NCBI GenBank assembly: GCA_038087015.1
Contig: JASBNA010000002.1
Location: 1,550,001-1,614,000, forward strand
Length of the DNA: 64,000 bases
Source: Cerrena zonata
Lineage: Eukaryota; Basidiomycota; Agaricomycetes; Polyporales; Cerrenaceae
Direction of reading: 5' to 3'
Shown here: piece by piece, positions 50,100 to 61,348 of the stretch
Position numbering within the stretch: the first letter of the stretch is position 1
Layout: the number at the start of each line of letters is the position of its first letter
Made by a program: the position numbers and the translations under genes
The notes under the pieces: model-generated
What the model was told of the DNA's origin: nothing
The model's database searches: none
Seen by the model: only the letters and a program-made list of their open reading frames with translations

Positions 50100-52032
50100 T
50101 TAGTGATCACCAGCTTTACCTTCCGGCCTTCTAGTTTTGAATATGCCTCGTTCCCGGACATCATCCACTATTTCCTGCACATTACTTTTTCCAATTTCCT
50201 TTTCGTCTTCTCCCTTTTTGATATACTCGCGACCAACAAGAGCCCAATTCCTCGTGCTTGGGATTCTCAAACTCTCGCTTTCTATCTTCCAACCGCAATG
50301 ATGCGTCAAAGTGCCCAACCAGATTCGATACATAGAGTAGGCGCTAGTATTACTTCCATCACCTCCGAGCTTAAGATCTTCCGCGAAGTCGGCGATAGGT
50401 GTATCGGTGGGGAAGTTGGGTATACTAGATCGTTCGTATTTTTCGTCGAAAGTCCAGGGACAACAAGGAATGTTTATGAAACCCGATGCGCCACAGAGGG
50501 TTGCGAGCACCGGGACCCAAGGAGTAAGTTCGTCCGCGTGATTGCCTATGATAAACACTCCTGGCTTGAAAAAGGGATGAGACGATGTATCGCCTTGCAA
50601 TTCAGTGGGATCGAGGGGCTCGGCGCGTAGCTGGGCTTGGGTTGTCGGAGGATAGTGAGACCACGAGATCCGTGCACGAACATCGACACCGAATCCAGTG
50701 TAGCCTTCTGCTACCAGTATATGCGCCAGAAGTCCATTTCCGCAGCTGTGACTATGTTAGAATATGTGTTTTTATAACAGGATTTGATAATTACCCGATG
50801 TCAAGAAATCCTGCTGGAGGGCGGGGCCATTTTTTCCATGGCTCGTCATCCAGGTCGGCGGCCAGCAGCGACTTTCGTGACAAGATGCACAACAACCACA
50901 TCCACACCGCTCGAATAATAGCCACCAGTGCCTGAATAAAATCCTTCAAGTGGTCGTGCTCGATAGACGGCTGAGTATCAGAGACCGTTGGTGTTGCATA
51001 CATATCTTTCCACAGAAGCATAAGATAAGTCGCAATGCCGATATCCTGATTCCATCATTTTAGCATCGATTAGACGAAGTATATAGATAGAAACTAACTT
51101 CAAATACATGCTTTATAGGATCTGTCTTCTCCTGCCAAGTGTCTACTAAATGTTTATGTCGTTCACGCATGACAAGGTAGAAGTCCTGATACACTTCTCG
51201 CGAAATGATACAATCATGCTCGACTCGTTTCTTGTAGTTGGTCTTGGCACCCCAGCCATATCGGTTGAGAGTTTCGAGAAGAGAAAGGCACGTTCTATAC
51301 AGTCTAGAATCGATGTCCGTTGGGGTATCGTCTAGAGGTATAGCTTCCATTTGTAGTGTTGGTTCGGAGTCTTCGGAATCCAAGTCTTTGGGTATATAAC
51401 GAAATGCTAGGTGGGTGACTCTGGGGTGATAGTACGGAAGTTCTGTGTCTGCCTTTGCTATGGGCGTGAGGACAAGTACAGAAGGGACAGGCTTTGGGGT
51501 TTCTTGTGAAGGTTTCGTTGCGGAGTATAGAGTACAATGTTGTTCCAACGCTGTGTCACGGCCAGGTCGACGAGGAAGCAGTCGTCTGTGCACATTATGT
51601 ATGGGGTACAATCCTCTGATTTTAGGGGTTGAAGGAGGGAATTCGGAGTCGCTTTCTGCAATAATATCTGCACGAAGAATGAGCGTAGAGTTATATTCCG
51701 GATGGTGAATCAACTGTGATACTGCAGGCTCGAACTTAAAGTATATGGAAAGTTAACACAAATGTCGTATGAAAGTTTAAGCAACTCACTAGTTCAGGAG
51801 GGAAATCAGGAGTACACCGCACTAGGGGAACCCAGTCCGGCAAGGTGTCATCCGTAGGCGTTGACGTGCTATTTACGTTAAGAGTTGTAATACAACGCAA
51901 CGGATACCACAGTCGTGTCCATGTGGACTCATAGTTACTTGCTAGCTCTGATCGCAAGGGATGTGGCGCTGAGTTGTCATCCTCTCTCCAAGGCACAGGA
52001 GTAAAGCGGGCGCGAGGTACCTGTTTGGCCAT
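50100..52032 (-). CDS. TRM44: tRNA (uracil-2'-O-)-methyltransferase TRM44
   Basis: Methylates the ribose of U44 in the variable loop of tRNA-Ser. Four exons (51790..52032, 51099..51734, 50795..51045, 50100..50745) give 591 aa. The SAM-binding motif FLDIGCGNGLL is split by the third intron. GFGVDVRARISW, GNHADELTPWVP and IPCCPW follow, as expected for the family, and DIGIATYLMLLW opens exon 3. A hydrophobic stretch (ALVAIIRAVWMWLLCIL) lies just before the SAM motif. Phases agree. Confidence 0.93.
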
Positions 52033-53034
52033 TAACTATACCAGGTTTTCAACGAGACTCGGAACAGCTATAGGTTTATAGTGGTACTTATATGCTTTTG
52101 AGTGGGTATGAAGTGGAAGTTCAGACGGAGACATTCACGAAAACGTACACAGATAAATCAACACATCTGAGGTTTTGGCTGAGTTCGAAATATGGCGAAC
52201 ACATTCAAGTGGAATGGTTGAAAGTTGTGAACGATCGAAAGTCGATCAAACGCGCACTCGACGTCCAAAATAGTTACAGCCGTTTCACAAAACCTAGTCG
52301 CAGCGTTCATTTTTTTTCGCTGTTTACCACGGTTTAAGCGCTACAATGTGGCTGAAGTGCCACACAGCATAATACCTGCTGTATCGTAACCACTTTAGGT
52401 TTTAAGCCTGATTTAGGTTTTGGGATGCTATCCCTGTGTTCAGAATCAACCTATGAGGCCTCTGACGGTCTCAAACCAAGTATCCAAAAATTCTCGTGAA
52501 CTCGCTCAACGCACGTGCGGGCGTTAGAGGCCATCAATACGTTTCCCACGTTTCCAAATTGAGCCGTCTCGTTTCGGTTGACGCCTGAGTGGCATCCCCA
52601 TTGACTATAACAACATTGTGACATCGAGTACATAGTGTAGGGTGATGCACCAATAGGTATCAAATGTGAGAATACTTAGGTTTTACTCCATGAGTTATAT
52701 AGGGAGATTTAATCAGTGTAATGTCCATGTACGGAATGTGGCTACCGCGCATGCCGTGTGGCTGGCGCTGTGGCAAGGTGGAAAAGGCCGCCCAGTTGCG
52801 CGCCTACAGGCCCAAAAACTGAGAAAAAATTGGACGCTGCGACTAGGTTTTCTGAAAGCGCTATAACCAAGATGGAATTGCCTTAAAATCCCGTGTCTGT
52901 ACTGTACTGTAATTTGGTATCGAAAACATAGTTTTGTGCTAAAGCCATACATGAGGGTTCCATTCATACATTGAGACTAATGTTCGGGTAGAAGATCATC
53001 GCAACCATCGTACAAATACATTGATCATACTCCC
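52033..53034. other. Intergenic TRM44 / PIL1, holds the inverted-repeat element
   Basis: 1,002 nt without a supported gene. The flanks are the TRM44 promoter on the left and the PIL1 3' side on the right. Confidence 0.55.
52273..52867. mobile_element. Inverted-repeat element, MITE-like (unclassified)
   Basis: Two arms of about 53 nt (52273-52325 and 52815-52867) are imperfect inverted repeats, about 75-80% alike. They share an identical core AAAACCTAGTCGCAGCG followed by a T-run. Weaker similarity continues inward. The space between has no gene. No certain target-site duplication was seen; both arms are flanked by TA-rich bases. It could be a non-autonomous DNA transposon or the remains of one; the family is not recognised. 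Confidence 0.5.
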
Positions 53035-54853
53035 TTAGAACTCCTGATAGGGTGGAAGGTCTGCATCTGCATCAGGATCAGGAGGACCTCCGTGGCCAGG
53101 GCCTTTCTCGGAGCTGCTACCACCCGCATTAAGCAGACGTTCTCGTTCCTCCCTCTCCAAACGCTTCTTCTCTTCTTCTGCACTCTCATACTTGGCCGGT
53201 TCACCCGCCGCTGCAGAGGGGCCCTCTCCTGCAGCAAGAAGCTTCTCGCGCTCCTCTCGTTCGAGTTTCTTCTTTTCCTCCTCTGCACTCAGAGATGCGG
53301 CGGGAATACCATAGCCCGGTGGCAAGGTTGCCTTGTGCTCTGCCTTGATACTGAGCAGAGAACCTGAAGCTGGTCCGGGACCATCAGGACCCGCTGACTT
53401 GGGTAGACCTGTCTCCGCGACTGTGGGCAATACAGGGGATACCTTTATGTTAGGATCAGAAGGATTGGGAGCTACGACTGGGGAAGCCTTCTCGATAGGA
53501 ATAGGAATAGGTGCCGGTGCCTGGTTTAATTTGGCTGGGTTGAGAGGGGGCGATTGATTCCCAGGAGGTGGAGAAGAGGCTGATGCAAGGGGAGGACTAT
53601 TGGCCGTGGCGCCGATCCTGGGACTACCTGCGGGTAAGGACTGGTGAGAAGGTGTTGGACTTTGCCGAGCACCAGCAGTAGAGGTGCCTGGAGGAGGACC
53701 AGCTGGTGCAGGGTACGTGCTAAGTGGAACAGCTGTTGCTGGAGGAGTCAAGGGAATACCCGAATGCACTGAGGGATCAGTAGAACCTATTCGATCCAAT
53801 TCCCTCCTGTGGGTTTCCCCAAAAGAACGCGTGTCTGATCGTTGGAGGTCTGCTGCAGTGGCTGCCGGAAAGGAAATACCACTCGCCCCGGGATGGTAGT
53901 TGTCTAGTGCCCGTTGCAAGGCAGCTCGCACATTAGCGGTGGATTCGGCTCCGGTGTATGGCGAATTCGAGCTGGGTGGAAGAGTAGGAAGCACAGGAAC
54001 AATCGTCTCGGCAGCTTGTGAGAGAAGGACAAGTTTCTCGCCATACTAGAGTATAACGTCAGTATCAAGGCTAATGCCAACATAGATTATGAACGCATAC
54101 CTCTCTCATGGCTTGCCACTTGAGTTGCTCACTTTCCCTCAAGGCTTTGCGTTTGAGTACCAAAATCTCCTTCTCGGCATCGTTGTCCTCAACTTGTGCT
54201 CGGTGTAGCTGCGTCTTCACCTCCGATATTCTCTGTGTAGCAGCTCTTGAGTTCTCGTTCTCAAGTTTGCCAATCTGATTCTCGAGATTGGTCCTTAAAG
54301 CACGTCGAGGTGCAAGGGCAGTTTCTGCATCCCGCAATGCCTTGAATGGCACGCGAGCAGCATTAAGCTGAGTAGCGAGATTGCTAGCAAGTTGTCCTTG
54401 GACGTAATTGAGCCATGCGAGACGATCAGAGACTAAATAGGGAGTCGTGAGAGATAGTACGTTATGATTGGCTCGAAAGAAACATACCATCTTTCAAGTC
54501 GTCTTGATCTTGTTGTCCCCATAAGTAGAGTTCTTTGCTATTTGCCTGGACATCGCGAGAAACGTTATCGAAGTCGATCGCTACACCTTTCTGGGTGGTA
54601 ACAATCTTCTGAGCAGGCGTAGTGGAGCTTCTGCAAGAGATCGTGAATACAAAACGCTAGGACAATAAGAGAACTTTACGTACGAGTATTGTTGTTGGAA
54701 CGTTCTCAGTTGATGGTGGAGCGATTCGAGTGTATGCGAATATCTGTTGGACCCAGTACCTTGACCATTGGAGCCGCCCGCGCTACTGGACGGTAGGTGT
54801 TGGTTTATGGCGGACTGGGCCTTGTTTGCGATAGAGGAGAAAAATCCAGACAT
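53035..54853 (-). CDS. PIL1: Eisosome core protein Pil1/Lsp1 type
   Basis: BAR-domain protein that builds plasma-membrane furrows (eisosomes). Four exons (54684..54853, 54488..54630, 54101..54432, 53035..54045) give 551 aa. The BAR half is conserved: MSGFFSSIANKAQSAINQHL, VAIDFDNVSRDVQANSKELY, DRLAWLNYVQGQLASNLATQ and ILVLKRKALRESEQLKWQAM. The C-terminal about 330 residues are Pro/Ser-rich. They end with two near-identical charged helices (AEEEKKKLEREEREKLL and AEEEKKRLEREERERLL), making the protein much longer than the yeast one. Confidence 0.92.
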
Positions 54854-55260
54854 GATGGTGGTTTGAGAGGAAGGGATGTGATTGCGGGACTGTAGTTACT
54901 TATGAACAAATCCCGAGTCGAGGATATACGGGATTCGAATACTGCGATCACCCTATGGCAACACGACGTCATCGCCCTCGACATAGGCGCAGTTGCGAAT
55001 AATTTGCAAACGCAGTGCACCTGTGCTGGTAAACAAATGTGCCGAATTAAACGCAATGCATCACAGCTTCGCTTCGCTCCAGCTAATGCCATTTTACATA
55101 TGTATACATAGAAGAGGGGGATATCGGAGTAAAATAGCAGAGGACAAAAAACACAATAGGAATGTGACCCAAACGACAGCGCAGCGAGGACAATCAAGAG
55201 AGCAGCATCACAGCGACAATCGGCCAGCGACAGCAATATCCATATATCGGAATACTCTAC
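54854..55260. other. Intergenic PIL1 promoter / eIF4E 3' side
   Basis: 407 nt. No gene is supported. A tRNA-like T-loop string near 54933 was checked and dropped. Confidence 0.5.
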
Positions 55261-56437
55261 TTAGACAATAATCTTCTTCGCTTGCTTCCCCTTCTTTTCT
55301 GAATCCTTGTGCGACAGGAATTCGACTTCAGTCGCCAGTGGTCCTGCCAACTTCGCCGAATCTGTGTATCCAAGCACACTTGTCTTGAAATGACGACCGA
55401 TTGCCTCGACCCGATCTTTCAATTTTGTGTCCTCATCCGTCGCGGAGCCGTTCGGTGCTGTCCGCGTCCAGATCGACAGTCGATAGAACTGCGGTCGGGT
55501 GGAAACGATAACACCAGTAATAAGTGATGACGGGGGGCTGTCCGGGCTCTCAGCATCCACTACGACGGGATCGAAAGTCTCTCCAATCGCAGCCAACATC
55601 TAGGTTTGCATGTGAATACCTCGAGGTACGTGAAGAAGAATAATCAGCACGTACTGTGTACAGCCACATCTTATCCACGTTTGCCCTGTTCTTGTCTTTA
55701 GGTAACTGTATGCTCCATTTTCCGCCGTTCTTGTTCTCCTCATCTTCCCAAGCGGGAATAATGCCCTCCTACAATATCACACATTAATGAATACGATTCA
55801 TTCAATTACGTCTCGGATGCGAAGAGAACATACCTTAAACAAATAGTAGTTTGCTTTCTGCGGCAGCTGGGATGGGGGAACGATGTTGTTATAAAGACTA
55901 AAAAAAATACAATAAGCATATGTGCTTAATAAGGCATCTGAAGAAGGTCAATACATACCCCCAGAACTCCTCTACACTGTCAAAACTAATAACACGCTTG
56001 ATATCTTCCATCCAGCCCTGAGCAGCGGCTGCAAGGCCACCTGGTGTCTGGGGCAAGGGTGTCTGCGGGAATGAGGACATCGGAGTTTGAGGGAGGTTAC
56101 GGCCCTTGGTCGCTGGTGAATCGAACCAGAGAGTCCATGGAGAAAAGAGAGGGTGCTATGAGATTCACATGTAGGTCAATATCATAGCCTGTTAAGACGA
56201 GTTAATCAATTCGATGCCACATACCTTGACGTTGAAATTTTTGGGGTCGCTGAAGACGGTACGAATGTTCTCCGCTTGAGCTTGCATATCTACCTCCTGG
56301 ATCTCTCCAGGTTCAGCATCGTCACCGTTTTGAGTACCATCCTTCTCTGCGATGTTGTTCTCGGCCAAAGCAGCATTAAGTGCAACTTTGGCAGCCTGGT
56401 GTGCGGGGGCGGGAAGCGAAGTAGCTGTAGATGCCAT
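55261..56437 (-). CDS. EIF4E: mRNA cap-binding translation factor eIF4E
   Basis: Binds the m7G cap and eIF4G in the cytosol. Five exons (56225..56437, 55959..56155, 55834..55897, 55655..55768, 55261..55599) give 308 aa, about 90 longer than the usual protein. Conserved parts are HPLFSPWTLWFDSP, FDSVEEFWGLYNNI (eIF4G-binding face) and AWEDEENKNGGKW (Trp165-Glu166 for the cap). The other cap Trp is probably Trp119. A Pro/Gln insert at residues 86-117 carries three P-Q-T-P motifs. A loop rich in Pro/Ser (VDAESPDSPPSS) is also long. Phases agree. Confidence 0.94.
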
Positions 56438-57333
56438 TATAGGATGGGAAGGGCTGGTGGAATATGAAAAAGAACACGTGTAAGAGTGTGCAGAAGAAAG
56501 CGGGGTCAAGGGTCAAGAAAAGCTAGCAGAAAAGACTAGCAATCCGAGTGCGTTTTGATGAGTCGAAGGGATCCGGAGGTATCGATGGGGAAAGCTCTGG
56601 GACAGAGATATTAGATCAACGACCTAGCGTGATGGCTCTGGAGATGTAGAGTTCAGAATAGGTGAGATCGAGAGTTCTCTTAGCGCAAGATAATAAGTAG
56701 TGCTCGTTCAGGGGACTCTGGGGGAGTGAGTCGGGGTGAATGGTGTTGGTGAGAGATGATTCTAGTTGCTGATTGTTGTCGTTTGAGGAGGAGCTCACTT
56801 TGAATTACTTTTTCTCAAGCGCACGTGCATTTGACGTAATCGCTTGCTTGGGCCTTTCGTTTCCTCGGGCCCACACCTATTATTGTTCTCCCTCCCGGAT
56901 CCGACGAGTTCAACCGGATGCCGCAATCAATATTGTCAGGGTACTTAGTACCCCGAGGAACATGGGCCATTTGAAACGAACTGTTCGGTATACATCACGC
57001 TATCCAGACTGTCATGAAAAGACTATTTTTCAGCCGAGGAGATTGAAACCGTGTATGCTGCTGTCATGTATTGTACATCTAATTAAATGTTGGCGTGCGT
57101 ATCAACTGCAGAAACGTCCATAAGAAGCTATTTTAAGTATACATGATACAACTCGATCATATTACGGGTCAACTGCGATACCGGGTGTATTCCATTCCGC
57201 AGGATGCGGCAGGAACGATGCGAAGAAAAAAGGAAACGAGAAATTTATCTAACGGAGAATAACACATATGTGAACCTGATAACATATGAAAGGGCCTGCC
57301 AAATAATTTAGAGAATGCAGTGGACGGTGGTAC
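56438..57333. other. eIF4E promoter region and 3' side of the next gene
   Basis: 896 nt with no supported gene. It holds a CACGTG palindrome (56822-56827) and a TGACGTAA site (56832-56839), only 4 nt apart and about 390 nt before the eIF4E start. Confidence 0.5.
56822..56839. promoter_or_regulatory. E-box CACGTG next to CRE-like TGACGTAA
   Basis: CACGTG (bHLH-type site) and TGACGTAA (bZIP/Gcn4-like site) lie 4 nt apart upstream of eIF4E. Motif identity is seen; use in vivo is inferred. Confidence 0.4.
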
Positions 57334-58593
57334 CTAGTTGTGCATTATTTGGGCCAGCGCGGGAATGGCACCAGATGCAATGGAATGTCGTCGATAATCA
57401 TTACCATCCGTCGATAATCGGTTAGCGGTCATTATATCTCGCAGAGCCGTGTTCTATGAAGATTAGTAATGACAAGTCAATATAGAGTTGATGTGGATAC
57501 GCTAGTTAGAACACTCACAGTTTGTCGCTCTTCCTCTGCCTCGTCATACAATTTCCGTATCTGGATTTGCATGTGAAGAAGAAGTGTCTATTCGCAATGT
57601 TAACTCTATTGCGAATGTTCAAGTGAACAACATCATGGACTTACGCGGATAGAGCAACTATTGAGGCCATTCGGGGTACCGGCAAATCGCTCGATTGGCA
57701 CGGGTTCCCGATTTACAATGCGGATTTGGTCGTGCAACCAGAGAACGTAACGTTCCAGGCACTCGAGGTTATGACGTTTTTTATCGTGTGATGTGATAGA
57801 ATCCCTAAAGAGAAGCATACAAAAGTTAGGAAACGAACAGACAAGAGCATACAGTCCGTGACTTACGGGTCAGTGAGCTTGAAGCCGACATTCTCTGCGA
57901 CGCCGCGGAAGTAAGCCTTCCTTTGATTTTCCGTTGGCTTCTCAGAATCGGGTTTTGATGCCTTCAATGTCCTAGCTTTGGGCTTCGGAGTAGTGATGTC
58001 AGGCGTATCCGATCTCTGAGACGGATCCTGATTCTTGGCGGCAAGGTCGTTTAGGATGTCGCAGGGTGTCGGGAATGTCACCTGGGGTGCATTCATGTAA
58101 TGATCAAGAGGACTAGTATCAGACTCGACGTGACTCGCGAGGTTAACGGCGGATTGCGAATGGAGTTGAGCGGGGTGGTCTGGATTGGCGTTTATGCGAG
58201 AGGATGAAGCGTGATTACCGCCTGACGCAGGCGGGGGAATCAGGGAGGAGTACGGAGAGATAGGTATCGGTGCATGTATTTCTTGCACCTCGACGGGTGG
58301 ATACTGCATCGGATATGCGAGAGGTTGGAAAACGGGCTGAAGAAACCCATCGTAAACGACGGGCTGTTGAGGAAATGAGCCCGGCGGGTACGCAGAGAAA
58401 TAACTCGGCGGCGGATGCGCGTCGGACGAGTAGTACGACCCTTGAGCAGGTGCATACTGAGGCATCTGCGGGATGTTTGAGAAATAGAACTTGAACGACT
58501 TGTAGATAGGCTCACCTGTTGGTAGTATCCCTGGTTATGGGACGCGTCTGAAACGAAGGAGTTGCGTTCAGCTGAAACGGCGTAATAATCCAT
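57334..58593 (-). CDS. Unknown coiled-coil protein, family 2 copy A
   Basis: Not recognised. Five exons (58516..58593, 57867..58465, 57645..57804, 57519..57587, 57334..57453) give 341 aa. The first 200 residues are disordered, rich in Pro, Tyr and Ser. The conserved part follows (KRHNLECLERYVLWLHDQ, REPVPIERF, GLNSCSIRTLLLHMQ, RQTNTALRDIM) and ends near RRHSIAS, a possible basophilic kinase site. It is homologous to the divergent gene at 60084-61348: three intron positions and phases coincide, and both have a 69-nt exon. The helix-loop pattern suggests a dimerising or DNA-binding role, but that is a guess. Confidence 0.75.
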
Positions 58594-60083
58594 GTGAAAA
58601 GGCGAAGCTGGAGAGAGGGACTCTTGGTTTGGTAGAGATGATCAAGGAGGGTGCGAAACTGTGGCCAATAAATAGTATGTGGCGCGCGGTGGAGTTCCCA
58701 ACGAAGGACTTCGTTAGCGAGAAGCACTGACATCCACAACATGGGGCACAGATCAGCCGAAGTTTGAATTCATAACGCGCGGGAACAAACCCTGGGCGAG
58801 ACATCTGAATTCTGTCCGCGTATGGACAAGTGGAAAAGAAATGAATTTCCTCAATCGGGTGGCAGACGAATCGTGCTTCCGCCATCCTTCAACCTGTCCA
58901 AAATCGTATATGCACCAGATAGCTCTGATCGAGAGAATTCTATGACGGTGGCGCGTGTCATCGCACATCAATGTCGCTGAGCTTTCATCTCCAAGATTTG
59001 CACCTTAGATCTGTGGGGGAGCACGACTTTGTTTTCTGCGTTCATCTCTCGGCCTATTTGGCGACTGACTTGCATTTCTGTGGCCTGAGAGTCTAACCCG
59101 AACCTGACCGCGTTGACCGAAATCTGAACCGCCCATCACTCGGTGCCGTCTCCCTCGCATCCCCCTGGCCTTTCAAGTGCGTGAGTTCCCGTTGGGTCCC
59201 GGTTGTGGTATCTACGCCAACTATGGCCCACATCAACACTCTTGTGCCCACACACCGCCTCGAAAGGGTTGGGCCCAAGTATCATGGTTGAACAAGTCCC
59301 ATCTGTCGCAAACTGCGAAACAAGCGGGCCCATGAAAGCAGATCATGGAATACAGTGAGAAAGAGGCAAGACGGTTCCCAGCCGCAGAGATGGGTTTGTC
59401 AAGGCAGTCGCGGGGCTCCCGATTCTAGCGGATAAGAATGTGGTACAGTGGGTCATCGAAGAAATGGACTTGCCTTTTCTGGCTCGATGATCGTGCGAAG
59501 CCGCGGGGAAACAAACCTCCTCCACCGGCGATGCTGATTGGGTATCCAAACTCTAACAATCTTGCCCGTTGTTTGCCAGTACTCGGCATCTTGGCTCTCG
59601 CATAGTTGGGCTTTTCAGGAGACTAACAGCATTATGTTAAGCGGGATGAGCATACTTTCTTGGGGTTGCATTTTCAAGCTTTAGCACCTCCACACTGGCC
59701 ATTCAAGTTGATATAGGTGTGGAAAGCACCCTTTTTTCTCGGTGCGGTCGTGGTCACGATATCTCTTCGTGCGTTTGTGATTACAGGTGTCCAGTCGATT
59801 GGGCCCCCCCTCTGATGTGGCATGACAAACTGTCGATCGCCGGTCCCTAAACAGCGGCAAGCTCTACTCTCATATGGTCACAGAATATTATATTGGCTAG
59901 GGTTTGTTTTCAACCTCAACTTTGTTTTCTTCGGGTTTGTTTTCAATTTCACGCCTCCCTGAACTCTTTCATGCACCTCGGACCGTACGTACTTAAAACC
60001 TTCTGAACGGCACTCATCATTCTGATCCCGCCATTTGTTGTGCACGCACTTCTCACTCTTGCCTTCTACTAGTTCTAACAACA
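58594..60083. other. Divergent region between the two family-2 genes
   Basis: 1,490 nt between outward-facing starts, long for this window. No supported gene. C-rich runs (eight Cs near 59810) and pyrimidine-rich sequence near the right start are seen. It may be a shared control region. Confidence 0.5.
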
Positions 60084-61348
60084 ATGAGCTCACCAGCTTC
60101 ATATTCCCAACTCGAATCCCGCACTTCCTCACCTGCCCACCATGAGGCGGGAGAGGCTACGGAGGTAACCCTTTCATATCCGTACCGTGGTGGTTCGCGC
60201 AACGGTTCCGTGTCGCCATCAGGGCACACTACAGCAGCTTTGAGCCCGAAATCAACTCCGCGGCCCGAGCTCAAACTTGTTACTATTACCACTGTACCGA
60301 CCGCTCCCAACTCGCCGTCCAGCGAGTTATCTCAGTCGCCACTTTCGTCTTGCTCTTCGCTCTCTTTGCTTACCCCCTCTACTTCAAACACTTCGTTTAA
60401 TTCGCCTATATTTCCCGCATCAAATTCGTTCAAGCTTCCCCTTCATTCGCGTCCACTTCTCCCTGCACCTAGCACAATTCGCTTGCCTCCTCCCCCTCTT
60501 CCTTATCCCATTGTGCCTAGATCCACGTCAATTGCAACTTCTCCGTCGCCAACCCCTAGTCCTAACAGCCCTGACCCTACCTACGCATTCCCGTCAAAGG
60601 AAGATCAAATTGGGACGAGTTTGACACGGTCGAGTTCCGTCGACAGCTTGTCCAGAGCTGGTCCATCTCGGTCGAATGCCACTCATCCATACAAGCGACC
60701 GGATACTAGCGAAGAAAGCAACAAAAGTGCAGCGGCCAAACGCCGTAAAATGTGGAACCATGCCCTGGAGAAATCCGTATTTACTCCACAGGAACTGCAA
60801 GTCTTTTCCTTCTGAACTTGTGTATAACGTATTAATTGATCTCTCTAGGTCCACCATGACTGCACCTAACCGGCGAACTATCTATACTGGGACTTTGGAG
60901 CACCACATTGAGCAGTTGCATCAACAACTTCTCGACTTAGAACTCTACCCGGTTCCTATGGATGATCTTGAACAGTATCGAGGTTTAAATTCGAAGACAG
61001 CAAAGGTAAACAAACGTCCCTTATTTGCAATGTCGCACGTCAGCTAACCCGGCGTGATGCAGAGCATGGTGGCTGGTCTTCAGAAAGATTTCAGCGATTT
61101 GCAATTGAAGAAGCTCGAACTTCAGCGCGCAGTAAGTCCATTACGGTATTCTGTTATATGAAGGAACCTTGTCTCATGAAAGTTTTCACTAGAATCAAGC
61201 CATGCGTGCCTGTCTGATGGACCATGGTATCAATGTGAACCTTGCGGCTCACCCGGTACTGCAAAATGCCGCGGGTCGTCGTCATTCCCTCGACTCTAGT
61301 GCCTCGCATTTGACGCACTATCCCAATTATTTCAACGCGTCAAAGTAG
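60084..61348 (+). CDS. Unknown coiled-coil protein, family 2 copy B
   Basis: Not recognised. Four exons (60084..60796, 60849..61005, 61063..61131, 61193..61348) give 364 aa. The first 210 residues are disordered and Ser/Pro-rich, followed by a basic patch (AAAKRRK). The conserved part is RRTIYTGTLEHHIEQLHQQ, LYPVPMDDLEQYRGLNSK, SMVAGLQKDF, NQAMRACL, ending in GRRHSLDSS. It matches copy A at 57334-58593 in sequence and in all three shared intron positions. The first intron starts GCAAGT, a GC-AG intron; only this donor gives the joint FTPQEL-STMTAP that aligns with copy A. Confidence 0.75.

Noticed and set aside
54925..54960. tRNA T-loop-like string (rc TTCGAATCC) before PIL1
   Set aside because: The arms around it do not pair, and no acceptor, D or anticodon stem could be built.
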